Source: Epilithonimonas xixisoli (lineage in GTDB: Bacteria > Bacteroidota > Bacteroidia > Flavobacteriales > Weeksellaceae). Taken from it: a stretch of 64,000 nt of DNA. Below the pieces are notes generated by a model. That model was given only the letters and a program-made list of their open reading frames with translations, was not told the DNA's origin and searched no databases. The number at the start of each line of letters is the position of its first letter. The stretch's first letter is position 1. The stretch is taken from positions 620,001 through 684,000 of the forward strand of contig NZ_SOEO01000001.1 of assembly GCF_004365655.1 (NCBI RefSeq). The letters run 5' to 3'. A program made the translations under genes and the position numbers. Shown here in pieces: positions 25,707 through 34,500 of this stretch.

Positions 25707-26606
25707 ATGGAAAAAATTCTGGAAGTAAAAAACTTAACCAAAAAATTCAAGCAAATTGCTGTGAATAATATTTCCTTCGATGTAGAAAGAGGAAATGTGT
25801 ACGGACTTTTAGGTCCCAATGGAAGTGGTAAATCTACAACGTTTGGGATGCTGCTTTCTACCATCAATCCAACTTCCGGATCTTGGAAATGGTTTGGAAA
25901 AGATGGAACGGATACAGATACGCTCAAAAAAATTGGAGCCATCATAGAGCAACCGAATTTCTATCCGTACCTGTCTGCGGAAAAAAATCTTGAAATTGTT
26001 GCGACAATCAAAGGCGTTCCCAATTCCAGAATTGACGAAGTTTTGGAAACAGTCAACCTTTTGGCAAGAAAAAAAGATGCTTTCAAAACCTATTCTTTGG
26101 GAATGAAACAGCGTTTGTCCATCGCGTCTGCATTGTTGGCAAATCCACAAGTTTTGATTTTGGACGAACCTACAAATGGATTGGATCCGGAAGGCATTAT
26201 TCAAATCCGTGATATTATTAATTCTATTGCAAAATCTGGAACTACAATTATCGTTGCGAGTCACCTTTTGGACGAGATCGAGAAAATCTGTTCTCACGTA
26301 ATCGTCTTGAAACATGGAACTGCAATCTATTCTGGTTCTGTAGATGCGATGAGCAATACGAAAGGTTTCTTTGAATTGAAATCTGACAATTCGGAATTAT
26401 TGATCTCCGCTTTGACTCAATTAAATGTTTTCTCCAGCGTGAAAGAAAAAGATCAGCTGGTGATTGCTCAGATTTCGGAAGATATTTCTGCTTCGGAACT
26501 CAATAGAAGGTTATTCGAAAAAGGAATTTCATTATCTCATCTTCAAAAGAAAAAAGAAAGCCTCGAAACCCAATTCCTAGAACTTGTAAAACAAACCAAC
26601 TCATGA
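25707..26606 (+). CDS. ABC transporter ATP-binding protein
   Basis: 299 residues. All nucleotide-binding motifs are intact: Walker A GPNGSGKST (about 36-44), Q-loop IIEQPNF, signature YSLGMKQRLSIA, Walker B VLILDEPTNGLD and the switch His in VASHLLDE. The C-terminal 80 residues form the extra domain typical of ABC-2 type (BcrA/NatA-like) exporters. It overlaps the permease gene by 4 bp (ATGA), so the two proteins are made together. The cargo is unknown; this class moves antibiotics, lipids or sodium. Confidence 0.93.
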   Translation: MEKILEVKNLTKKFKQIAVNNISFDVERGNVYGLLGPNGSGKSTTFGMLLSTINPTSGSWKWFGKDGTDTDTLKKIGAIIEQPNFYPYLSAEKNLEIVATIKGVPNSRIDEVLETVNLLARKKDAFKTYSLGMKQRLSIASALLANPQVLILDEPTNGLDPEGIIQIRDIINSIAKSGTTIIVASHLLDEIEKICSHVIVLKHGTAIYSGSVDAMSNTKGFFELKSDNSELLISALTQLNVFSSVKEKDQLVIAQISEDISASELNRRLFEKGISLSHLQKKKESLETQFLELVKQTNS

Positions 26607-27448
26607 TAAGATTATTAAAATTAGAATATCTCAAGAATCTGAATTACAATCCATTCAGGATATTTGCCGGATTATATTTTGTTGTTTTGACTTTGCTTCT
26701 GTTTATCGGTTTGGTAGATTTTGAGTTGGCAGGTTTAAAAGTAAATTTGAAAGAACAAGGAATGTATGATTTTCCAGGCGTTTGGAATTTCACCACTTAC
26801 ATTGTCGGATTGCTCAAGATTTTTCTTGGTTGTATTATTGTTTTCTCCATTTGTCAGGAGTTTAGCAATCGGATGTTCAAACAGAATTTGATTGATGGAT
26901 TGAGTAGGGAAGAGTTCATTATTTCCAAGCTTTTGACGATTTTTGTTTTCACAGGCGTTTCTACTTTATTTGTATTTGTGATTGGATTTTTCTTGGGCAA
27001 AACTTACTCTGCATCGCAAGACAGTGATTTGATTTTCAAAGAAATATACTTCATTGGGAATTACTTTTTGAAGTTGTTTACATTCTTTACTTTCCTGATG
27101 TTCTTATCCATTTTGCTCAGAAAATCGATTTTTGTTTTCCTTGCATTTTTTATGGTTTGGTTTGGAGAAGGGATTTTGGCTGGAGTCGAAAAATTTACAA
27201 TGATGAAAAATTTTGATCCAAAAGATAAAACGACAATTGCGATAGACAAAACTTACATCACAGATTTTCTCCCGTTGGAAAGTATGTCTCAACTGATTCC
27301 GAATCCACTTATTAGAACAAAAATGGCAGAAATGTTTGGCATGCAATTCAAGTTCGAATATCCTTGGGAAAGTTTCGTCGCCTGTTTGATTTGGTCAACA
27401 GTTTTCGTGACGGGAAGTTTTTGGATTCTGAAAAAGAAAGATTGGTAA
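26603..27448 (+). CDS. ABC-2 type transporter permease
   Basis: 281 residues with about six membrane segments (near 18-40, 60-90, 108-130, 150-178, 180-197 and 255-277). The extended loop between segments 1 and 2 and the single late segment ending ILKKKDW are typical of ABC-2 permeases. The start codon overlaps the stop of the ATPase gene by four bases. Together they should form a homodimeric exporter. No substrate clue comes from the neighbours. Confidence 0.88.
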   Translation: MIRLLKLEYLKNLNYNPFRIFAGLYFVVLTLLLFIGLVDFELAGLKVNLKEQGMYDFPGVWNFTTYIVGLLKIFLGCIIVFSICQEFSNRMFKQNLIDGLSREEFIISKLLTIFVFTGVSTLFVFVIGFFLGKTYSASQDSDLIFKEIYFIGNYFLKLFTFFTFLMFLSILLRKSIFVFLAFFMVWFGEGILAGVEKFTMMKNFDPKDKTTIAIDKTYITDFLPLESMSQLIPNPLIRTKMAEMFGMQFKFEYPWESFVACLIWSTVFVTGSFWILKKKDW

Positions 27449-27512
27449 TCCATTTGAAAAATTATACTTAATTAAAAAATATTCAGTTATTTTTTTGATA
27501 ACAGAAAAAATA

Positions 27513-27552
27513 AAAAATCACCACTCGGTTATTTCCGGTGGTGATTTTTATT
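27513..27552 (+). terminator. Rho-independent terminator of the ABC transporter operon
   Basis: AAAAATCACCAC and GTGGTGATTTTT pair, extended by CGG/CCG with one bulged base, around a 6-nt loop, followed by ATTTT. Confidence 0.88.
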
Positions 27553-27574
27553 TTGTAGATTTAAATCTACAAAA
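27551..27574. repeat. Perfect 24-bp palindrome upstream of the Bat-like genes
   Basis: TTTTGTAGATTT followed by its exact reverse complement. It lies directly after the ABC terminator and about 84 bp before the -7 element of the TPR gene. It may be a second hairpin terminator or a dimeric regulator site; the sequence does not decide. Confidence 0.6.
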
Positions 27575-27657
27575 AAGCCTTATGAATAAGCAATTTAGCG
27601 CCAATTTTTTTAACCCAACTTTAACATTTTGAGTGTTCGTTTTAACAATAAATCGGA

Positions 27658-27665
27658 TAATTTTG
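27658..27665 (+). promoter_or_regulatory. -7 element for the TPR/BatD operon
   Basis: TAATTTTG is an exact TAnnTTTG match 5 bp before the ATG at 27671. It also argues against the in-frame TTG at 27629, which would lie upstream of the transcript. Confidence 0.55.
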
Positions 27666-27670
27666 TAACA

Positions 27671-28402
27671 ATGAATTTTAGATTTACCACAACCATATTT
27701 TGTCTCTTAGTTTCTGCTCAGTTTCTCTTGGCACAAGCAAGTCACAATGCCTTGGTTTATGAAGGTAATAAGAGATTTGATGCTAAGGAATATGATGCTT
27801 CGTCCAGCAAATATCTCGAAGCTATCGCTGTAAAAAATGACAGCTACACCGCTCACTACAATCTTGGAAACGCGCTTTACAAAAGCAAAAAATACGAAGA
27901 GGCAAGCGCGGAGTACAGCAAAGCGCAGAAATATACCAAAAGCAAATTCGAAAAAGCAGCAGCGCTCTACAATATGGGAAATGTGGCAATCCAGTCCAAC
28001 AATCCCGAGAAAGCAGCTGATTTTTATAAGCAAGCTTTGAAACAAGATCCTTACAACGAGGCTATTCGTAAAAATTATGAAATCGCGATGCTGAAGGACA
28101 AAGAGAAAAAAGAAAAAGAGAAGAAGCAAAATCAGGGGAAAGGCGGCGATAAAGATCAAAAAGAAAAAGACCAGTCCGGCAAAGGAAATCAGAAAAAAGA
28201 TCAGCAAAATGGACAAGGCGACAACCAAAAGGGGGAAAGCCAAGGGAAACCAAACCAGCCCAAGAAGCAAGAAAATAAAATACCAGAAGAAGCAGAGCGG
28301 GAAATCTTGAGAGATATAGAAAATCGGGAGAGAGAAACTGCAAGAAGAATTTTAAATAAAAAATCCAATTCGATGCCCCAAAGCAAAGAAAAGGATTGGT
28401 AA
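27671..28402 (+). CDS. TPR-repeat exported protein, BatC/BatE-like
   Basis: 243 residues from the ATG at 27671, chosen because it begins a good signal peptide (MNFRFTTTIFCLLVSAQFLLAQ); an in-frame TTG at 27629 would add 14 unlikely residues. Three TPR units follow (about 30-140; typical AHYNLGNALYKSKKYEEA). The C-terminal third is a low-complexity Lys/Gln/Gly-rich tail ending in a Glu/Arg-rich helix. This matches the TPR proteins of the Bacteroides aerotolerance (Bat) operon, thought to serve a periplasmic stress complex. The next gene is batD-like, with its ATG directly after this stop codon. The usual batA/batB von Willebrand genes are absent upstream. Confidence 0.8.
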   Translation: MNFRFTTTIFCLLVSAQFLLAQASHNALVYEGNKRFDAKEYDASSSKYLEAIAVKNDSYTAHYNLGNALYKSKKYEEASAEYSKAQKYTKSKFEKAAALYNMGNVAIQSNNPEKAADFYKQALKQDPYNEAIRKNYEIAMLKDKEKKEKEKKQNQGKGGDKDQKEKDQSGKGNQKKDQQNGQGDNQKGESQGKPNQPKKQENKIPEEAEREILRDIENRERETARRILNKKSNSMPQSKEKDW

Positions 28403-30139
28403 ATGATAAAGAAAAATTTATACATATTATTAACGCTAGCATCGGTTTTTTCCTTTGCTCAGGTCAATCTTTACTCAGAAGTTAATACCAATGAGGCAAA
28501 GATGAACAGCCCTATTATCTTCACCGTAGTGCTGGAGATTTTTGGTGAAGACTTGGTTCAGGAAACGCCCATCAAACTTCCTGATTTTTCAAAATTCAAT
28601 TACGATTATGCTTCGGAGCAAAATACGTTTATAGATCCTGTAAAAAAAATCCGGATCAATCAACTTGTTTATCAGTTTGCTTTGGATCCCAAACAGGCCG
28701 GAAATGTAAAAATTGGTTCGGCTTTGGTAAAGGTAAATGGGAAAATGTACAAAACAGACCCCATAGATATTATGGTGAAGGAGGCTGATAAAAAACCTGC
28801 CGTAGCTTATAATCCTGCCAAAAATATGTACCTCAATATGCAGGTAGAGGAGAAAGAAGTTTATAAATATGAACCAGCAGTAGTTGTTCTGAAAGCCTTT
28901 TCCAGAAATATTGCCAACTTCCGCCATCTGGAACCTGCAAAGTTTGAACCTGCGAAAAATCTCAGCATTCGTTCCATCGTCAACTTTGACGAGTCAATAG
29001 AAGATTCTGAAAATAATTACTCGTCACAAATTGTCGGGATGTTTGTAATCGTTCCAAAAACCACGGGATTGATGGAAGTTCCGCCCGTAGAAGTTCCGTT
29101 TACAAACCACAAAAGCGTTTTGGTTTCCAACAAGGTAAAACTAAATGTGAAAAAATTGCCCGAAGGCGCACCGGAAAATTTCAATAATGCAGTCGGCAAA
29201 TATGATGTGAAAATCGAAATGATAGATAAAGGCAAAGAGAATTTTGAAATCAACAAAGCCTTTAATATCGCGGTGAAAGTTTCTGGAAATGGGAATCTTT
29301 CGCCATCAATAGTTCCAAAAATTCTGCCTTCGCCGGATTATGAGTTTTTCGAACCAAAGATTGTGAATAGTTCTACCGCAACTCCCAAAGGTATAGAAGG
29401 TGAGATCGAAGCGCAATACGTCATTATCCCAAAAAAAAGAGGCGATTTGAAAATCTCGACCGAGGCATTTTCATATTTTGATCCCAAGGAAGAAAAATAT
29501 GTGGATCTTGGTTCGCAAGTTTTGACCTTAAATGCCGTGAATGCCCAAGACATTGCCAATGCAAAAACCACTTTGCAAAAAGTGAACGAATACACCAATA
29601 CCGTTCTGGAAAAAGTTGATTCTCCCGTGATGAGCACAGAGAAACTGAAAGTGAAGCAACACAAAAAAATCAATTGGCTGGTAATTTTTGGAAATCTATT
29701 GATTATTGGCGTTGGTGCGGTGATTTTTGTTTATTTTAATAAGCGTTACAGAGATAAAAAAGCACAAAACTTAGAAAAGAAAAAACTGACTTCTCAGCCA
29801 ATTGTGACGATTGCAGAAACTGAATCATTGTTGCGAAACAGCCAGACATTTGACATCCAATCTCATCTTAATTATCTGCAAAGAACGATCGATGATGGCA
29901 ATACTGCTGGTTTTTTCCAAGCTTTCGAAGAATTGAAACTGCAGGCAAATCAATATTACAAGAATAAAAATTCACTGGATTTTTCAGATTATCTGAAAAC
30001 CAATTTTGGATTGAGAGCCGTCGAAAAATACAATCAATTGATAACTAAAATCAATATTGAAAAGTATTCTCCTTTTTCATCTGTAGAAAAACTATCAGAA
30101 ATTTTAAAAGAAATAGAAGAAGTCTATGATTTGAATTAA
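28403..30139 (+). CDS. batD: BatD-family protein
   Basis: 578 residues. A signal peptide (about 1-20, ending FSFAQ) leads into repeated Ig-like periplasmic domains (about 20-410) with the BatD pattern (DLVQETPIKLPDFSKF, KAGN-like stretches, IIPKKRGDLKISTEAFSYFDP). A single membrane segment is at about 427-448, followed by a cytoplasmic helical domain. BatD proteins are linked to oxygen tolerance in Bacteroides and to a MoxR-VWA chaperone system. The ATG follows the stop of the TPR gene without a gap, so the two are coupled. Function beyond family level is unproven. Confidence 0.88.
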   Translation: MIKKNLYILLTLASVFSFAQVNLYSEVNTNEAKMNSPIIFTVVLEIFGEDLVQETPIKLPDFSKFNYDYASEQNTFIDPVKKIRINQLVYQFALDPKQAGNVKIGSALVKVNGKMYKTDPIDIMVKEADKKPAVAYNPAKNMYLNMQVEEKEVYKYEPAVVVLKAFSRNIANFRHLEPAKFEPAKNLSIRSIVNFDESIEDSENNYSSQIVGMFVIVPKTTGLMEVPPVEVPFTNHKSVLVSNKVKLNVKKLPEGAPENFNNAVGKYDVKIEMIDKGKENFEINKAFNIAVKVSGNGNLSPSIVPKILPSPDYEFFEPKIVNSSTATPKGIEGEIEAQYVIIPKKRGDLKISTEAFSYFDPKEEKYVDLGSQVLTLNAVNAQDIANAKTTLQKVNEYTNTVLEKVDSPVMSTEKLKVKQHKKINWLVIFGNLLIIGVGAVIFVYFNKRYRDKKAQNLEKKKLTSQPIVTIAETESLLRNSQTFDIQSHLNYLQRTIDDGNTAGFFQAFEELKLQANQYYKNKNSLDFSDYLKTNFGLRAVEKYNQLITKINIEKYSPFSSVEKLSEILKEIEEVYDLN

Positions 30140-30160
30140 GAAATTGTCAAAAATAATTTA

Positions 30161-30168
30161 TATTTTTG
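30161..30168 (+). promoter_or_regulatory. -7 element for the marC-like gene
   Basis: TATTTTTG, an exact TAnnTTTG match, 22 bp before the start codon. Confidence 0.5.
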
Positions 30169-30190
30169 CGAAATCTTTAAAACTAGAATT

Positions 30191-30793
30191 ATGGAATTTT
30201 TAGAAGAATTTTCTTTCAAAGAAACAATGACCACTTTTATGGTTTTGTTTGCCGTTATTGATATTTTGGGTTCAGTTCCCATTATTGTGTCATTGAGACA
30301 AAAATTTGGAAAGATTGAATCTGAAAAAGCGGCGATTGTTGCCGGTTTGTTGATGATTTCATTTTTGTTTATTGGAAATAATATCTTGAAATTCATTGGT
30401 GTAGATGTCAATTCCTTCGCAATTGCGGGAGCTTTTGTCATTTTCATTATCGCTGTAGAAATGATTCTTGGAATCGAAATTCATAAAACCAATCAACCGC
30501 AGGCGGCTTCCATTGTTCCGATCGCATTTCCATTGATTGCAGGTGCAGGAACACTTACAACCACTTTGTCCCTAAGAGCGGAATATCACGATATCAACAT
30601 CATTTGTGGCATTGTTCTCAATACGATTTTGGTGTATGTTGTTTTAAGATTAGCGCCTTGGATCGAAAGAAAAATGGGCGAAGGATCGCTACAAGTGTTG
30701 CAAAAAGTTTTCGGAATTGTGCTTTTGGCTATCTCTATTAAATTATTTACCGCTAACTTTGCACAACTGTTTCAGAATTATGTTCACTTTTAA
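30191..30793 (+). CDS. MarC-family integral membrane protein
   Basis: 200 residues with six hydrophobic segments. Family marks include the first helix FMVLFAVIDILGSVPI, the central ASIVPIAFPLIAGAGTL with the conserved PLIAGPG-like turn, and a final helix with the VLLAISIKL pattern. MarC (UPF0056) proteins are widespread inner-membrane proteins without an agreed function; older links to multiple antibiotic resistance were not supported. A small two-helix membrane protein gene follows after 14 bp. Confidence 0.9.
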   Translation: MEFLEEFSFKETMTTFMVLFAVIDILGSVPIIVSLRQKFGKIESEKAAIVAGLLMISFLFIGNNILKFIGVDVNSFAIAGAFVIFIIAVEMILGIEIHKTNQPQAASIVPIAFPLIAGAGTLTTTLSLRAEYHDINIICGIVLNTILVYVVLRLAPWIERKMGEGSLQVLQKVFGIVLLAISIKLFTANFAQLFQNYVHF

Positions 30794-30807
30794 ATCTTAA
30801 TAGAAAA

Positions 30808-31002
30808 ATGAAGACATTTTATAAAGTATTTTTAATCCTTTTCATCGTTTTTATCGCGATCAATTTATATGCGATCGATTGGTATTTAGGTTTTCTGAAT
30901 GATGAAAATACACAATTCATATTCTCTATCTCAGCGGGAGTCCTAGGAATCATCGTTGTTTACATTCTCCATTCGTGGAGCAAGTTGGCAGAGAGAAAAT
31001 AA
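30808..31002 (+). CDS. Small two-helix membrane protein of unknown function
   Basis: 64 residues. Hydrophobic stretches at about 5-22 and 33-53 predict two membrane helices, joined by a short polar loop with DWYLGFLNDENTQ, and a short basic tail (LAERK). No family was recognised. It is 14 bp after the marC-like gene, in the same direction and before a shared terminator, so it is most likely co-transcribed and may be a partner of that membrane protein. Confidence 0.65.
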   Translation: MKTFYKVFLILFIVFIAINLYAIDWYLGFLNDENTQFIFSISAGVLGIIVVYILHSWSKLAERK

Positions 31003-31037
31003 AAAAACGTCCCGAAAATATCGGGACGTTTTTTTTA
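31001..31037. terminator. Strong bidirectional terminator
   Basis: AAAAAACGTCCCGA pairs perfectly with TCGGGACGTTTTTT around a short loop. It ends the marC-like operon on one side and the small acidic protein gene on the other. Confidence 0.93.
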
Positions 31038-31298
31038 GTTTAATTTTTCCAGTGCATTTTTCAAATTTTCAATACTGGTTTTATTGATTTTATGTTGCAA
31101 ATGCACATCGTCCCACTGAGACAATATTTCTTCCACCAGTTCGTCTTCGCATTCGTATTTGTTTTCCTCGTCAAACATCACAGTCTTTGCAAACTGCATC
31201 AATTCTTCTTTGCTGAGGTCATCGGTAAGAAATCTTTCACAGATTTTTATCAATTCGGTTTGGGTAATAATCATAGATTTTTCTTTATGTGACGTCAA
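31035..31298 (-). CDS. Small acidic cytoplasmic protein of unknown function
   Basis: 87 residues from the first ATG, or 79 from the second (Met9, at 31274), which gives the cleaner N-terminus MIITQTELIKICERFL. It is rich in Glu and Asp and predicted helical throughout, with no signal peptide or membrane segment. Its size and composition resemble small colicin-immunity-like or adaptor proteins found in many Bacteroidota, but no family was recognised with confidence. It is a single gene, convergent with the marC-like pair. Confidence 0.6.
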   Translation of the reverse strand: MTSHKEKSMIITQTELIKICERFLTDDLSKEELMQFAKTVMFDEENKYECEDELVEEILSQWDDVHLQHKINKTSIENLKNALEKLN

Positions 31299-31505
31299 TG
31301 CATTTCGTTTATTCTGGCTTCAAAGTATTTATGGATAAGCTTTGAAAACGCAAAAACGACTTCAACTTGACAATGCTCCGAAAACTAATTCTCCATATAT
31401 TTGAGAAATAACTTAATTTGAACGGAAAGCAAAAGTACTAAACGAAAATTTTGAAAGCGTAATTTTTTGCACAAAATTCATAAATAAAACTTTATAGTAC
31501 GGTAT
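31299..31505. other. Divergent intergenic region, no gene found
   Basis: AT-rich spacer between the small acidic protein gene and tamB. No RNA gene, repeat or strong hairpin was seen. A weak TATTTG at 31503-31508 may belong to the tamB promoter but would place the transcript start after the first possible TTG codon. Confidence 0.4.
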
Positions 31506-34500
31506 TTGCTTACTCTAAAAATAAAAAATAAACTAGGTTTGAAAAAAATCAACAAAGGAAAAATTCTCAGACGTTTTGTCAGAACCATCATTAGCATTGT
31601 GGTTTTTTTTATTTTGCTCATCTTCAGTTTGAGATTGCCGTTTGTTCAGAATCTTATTAAGGACAGAGCCATCACTTATCTCGAAGGTAAAATCAAGACA
31701 AAAGTAAGTCTGGAAAAGATTTATATCGGTTTTCCAAGCAGTGTGGTTATTGAAAATCTGCATTTGAAAGGTCAAAATATCGATACACTTTTGGCGGTGA
31801 AAAAGTTTGATGTCGGCTTAGATATGTGGCAATTGATGAAGTCGAAAGCAGATTTGACTTCGATAGATTTGGAAGGCGTTCGCGCAAATGTTGTCCGTGA
31901 TCCAAAAGGAAGATTCAACTTTGATTATATTTTAGATGCATTCGCCACTTCCGAAAAAGAGGAAAGTCCGTCCAAACCGTTTATCATTTCTCTTGATAAA
32001 ATTAATCTGAAAGACATCGGCGTTACTTTCAACGACCAGCAATCTAAAAATGACATCAAGGTTTATTTTAATTCATTCGATACGCGCGTAAAAACTTTCG
32101 ACCTTCAAAATAACAAATATGCGGTCAACGACATCAATCTTGATGGTTTAAAATTAAAACTGAAACAAGATTTAATAGAAGAAGTTTCCAAAAATGTTGA
32201 AGAAAAAGTAGATTCTCTCAATCAGAAAAAACCAATGCAGTTGGGATTGAGCGGAATCAAACTGACGAATTTCAATATCGATTACGGCGATGATAATTCC
32301 AAGACTTTTGCTAAAGTTTTGTTTAAAGAATTAAGCACAAAAATAAATAATCTTGATTTACAAAATAATGCTTTTGACGTTGGAAACGTTTATTTGACGG
32401 GCGCAAAAATCAACGCCAACTTATTTCTTCCAGCTTCAAATGCGAATCCGAAAGAAGAAAAAACAACAGAAGTTTCAAAAAATACAACGCAGGAAAAAGC
32501 GATGAAAGTACTTCTCGGAAAATTGATTTTCGAAGATGTAAAAGTCGCTTACAACAATACAGCCGTTGCGCCAACCAGAAGCGGAATGGATTTCAACCAT
32601 CTGAATTTTGGAAAAATGAATATCGACGTTCGTGATTTCAAAATGGAAAACAATGGTTTTGTGGGAAGTGTAAAATCGGCTGAAATTCAGGAATCTCGAG
32701 GTTTGGATATTCAAAAATTCAATACGGATTTTGTTTATTCTGACAAAGAAGCTTATCTGAAAGACCTTTATCTACAAACGCCAAAAACGATTTTGAGAGA
32801 TGAAGTGGTTCTTAATTATAACTCAATCGAACAATTATCTTCGAATCTTGGCGCAGTCAAAATATCGGCAAGCATCAAAGATTCAAAAATCGGTTTTACT
32901 GATATTTTGAATTTGGTTCCAACGCTCAGAAACACAGCGCCGTTTAACAAATATCCAAACTCAACATTGAATGTCAATGCCAATGTGAGAGGAACCGTAA
33001 ACGACCTTTTCATCAATGAACTGAAAGTTTCCGGTCTGGATCAACTTCGAGTGAACGCTTCGGGAAGAATCCGAAATGCTATGAATCCTGACCAATTGTA
33101 TTACGATTTGAAGATTGGCGAATTGGCCTCATCTGGAAAGACCATTTTCAATTTGGTTCCGAAAGGCACGATTCCATCCAATATTTCTTTGCCTTCGCAT
33201 TTCAGCATCAAAGGTTTTGCGAAAGGAACGACGAAAGTGGTGAACACGAATTTGAATCTCCACTCAACGCTTGGAAACGCTGGAATCAGCGCTCAAGTTG
33301 ATATGCGAAGAAAAAACCGTGAGTTGTACGATGTGAAAGCCAACTTGCAGAATCTTCAAATCGGGAAGATGATTCAGAACAAAGATTTGGGCGCAATCAC
33401 AGCTCAGATTTCTGCAAAAGGCGAAAGTTTCGATTTCAAAAACGCGAATGCAAATCTTGTCGGAAACGTACAATCTGCGACGTACAAGGGTTACCGCTAT
33501 CAAAATATGAATTTGGTCGGCAAGATCAATCGTGGCGCTTACAATATTGTTCTCAATTCCAAAGACCCGAACGCGAATCTTAATCTGACCGCTTCTGGCG
33601 TTTATGATGAGAAAAATCCGACGGTAAAAGTCAATGGAACTATCAATAAATTAGATTTAAATAAACTTGGATTCTACAGCTCGCCAATGATTTTGGCTGG
33701 CGCAATTGATGGTGATTTTACAAGTCTTGACCCAGATAACTTAAATGGTTATTTGAATTTGAAAAACTTTGCCATTTCCGATGAAAAGGAAGTTTATCCG
33801 ATTCAGGAAATGAACTTGTTGGCGGTTTCTACGCCAGATTCTAATCAGATTAAATTTAATTCGCAAATTGCTGACGTAGAACTCAACGGGAAATATAAAT
33901 TGACTCAGATTTTCGGAGCATTATCGCAAACTGTCAATCAATATTATCAATTCCAAAAACCGAGCAAAGAGAAGATTGATGAAGGACAGTTTTTTACGCT
34001 TAATGCAAACATCAAAAATGATGACTTGATCAGAAAATTTGTTCCGGATTTGAAAAGTTTTGAAACCATCAACATCGTAGGAAATTACAACGCAGATTCT
34101 CAGAAAATAGAGTTGGACGCAAAGATTCCACAGGTTTTGTATGGCACGAATACACTCGAAAATACAAACATTAAAATCACAAATGAAAACCAGGCTTTGC
34201 AATACAATCTGGACGTCGCTTCTTTGAAAAGTGAAAGTTTTGCATTGAACAAAGTCAATATCAACGGCGATGTGGCGGAGAATATCATTAATTATAACAT
34301 CACGACAAAAGACGATAAAGATGCCACGCAATTTCTGATTGCCGGAAATGCCAAATCGATGAATGACATTACCGAAATCTCTTTAAATCCAAACGGTTTG
34401 AAATTAAACTATATGGATTGGACGGTTGCGGAAAACAACAAAATCCAAATCGGAGGTCAGGGAATTTTTGCAGATAATTTCAGATTGTCGAATGCTGGAA

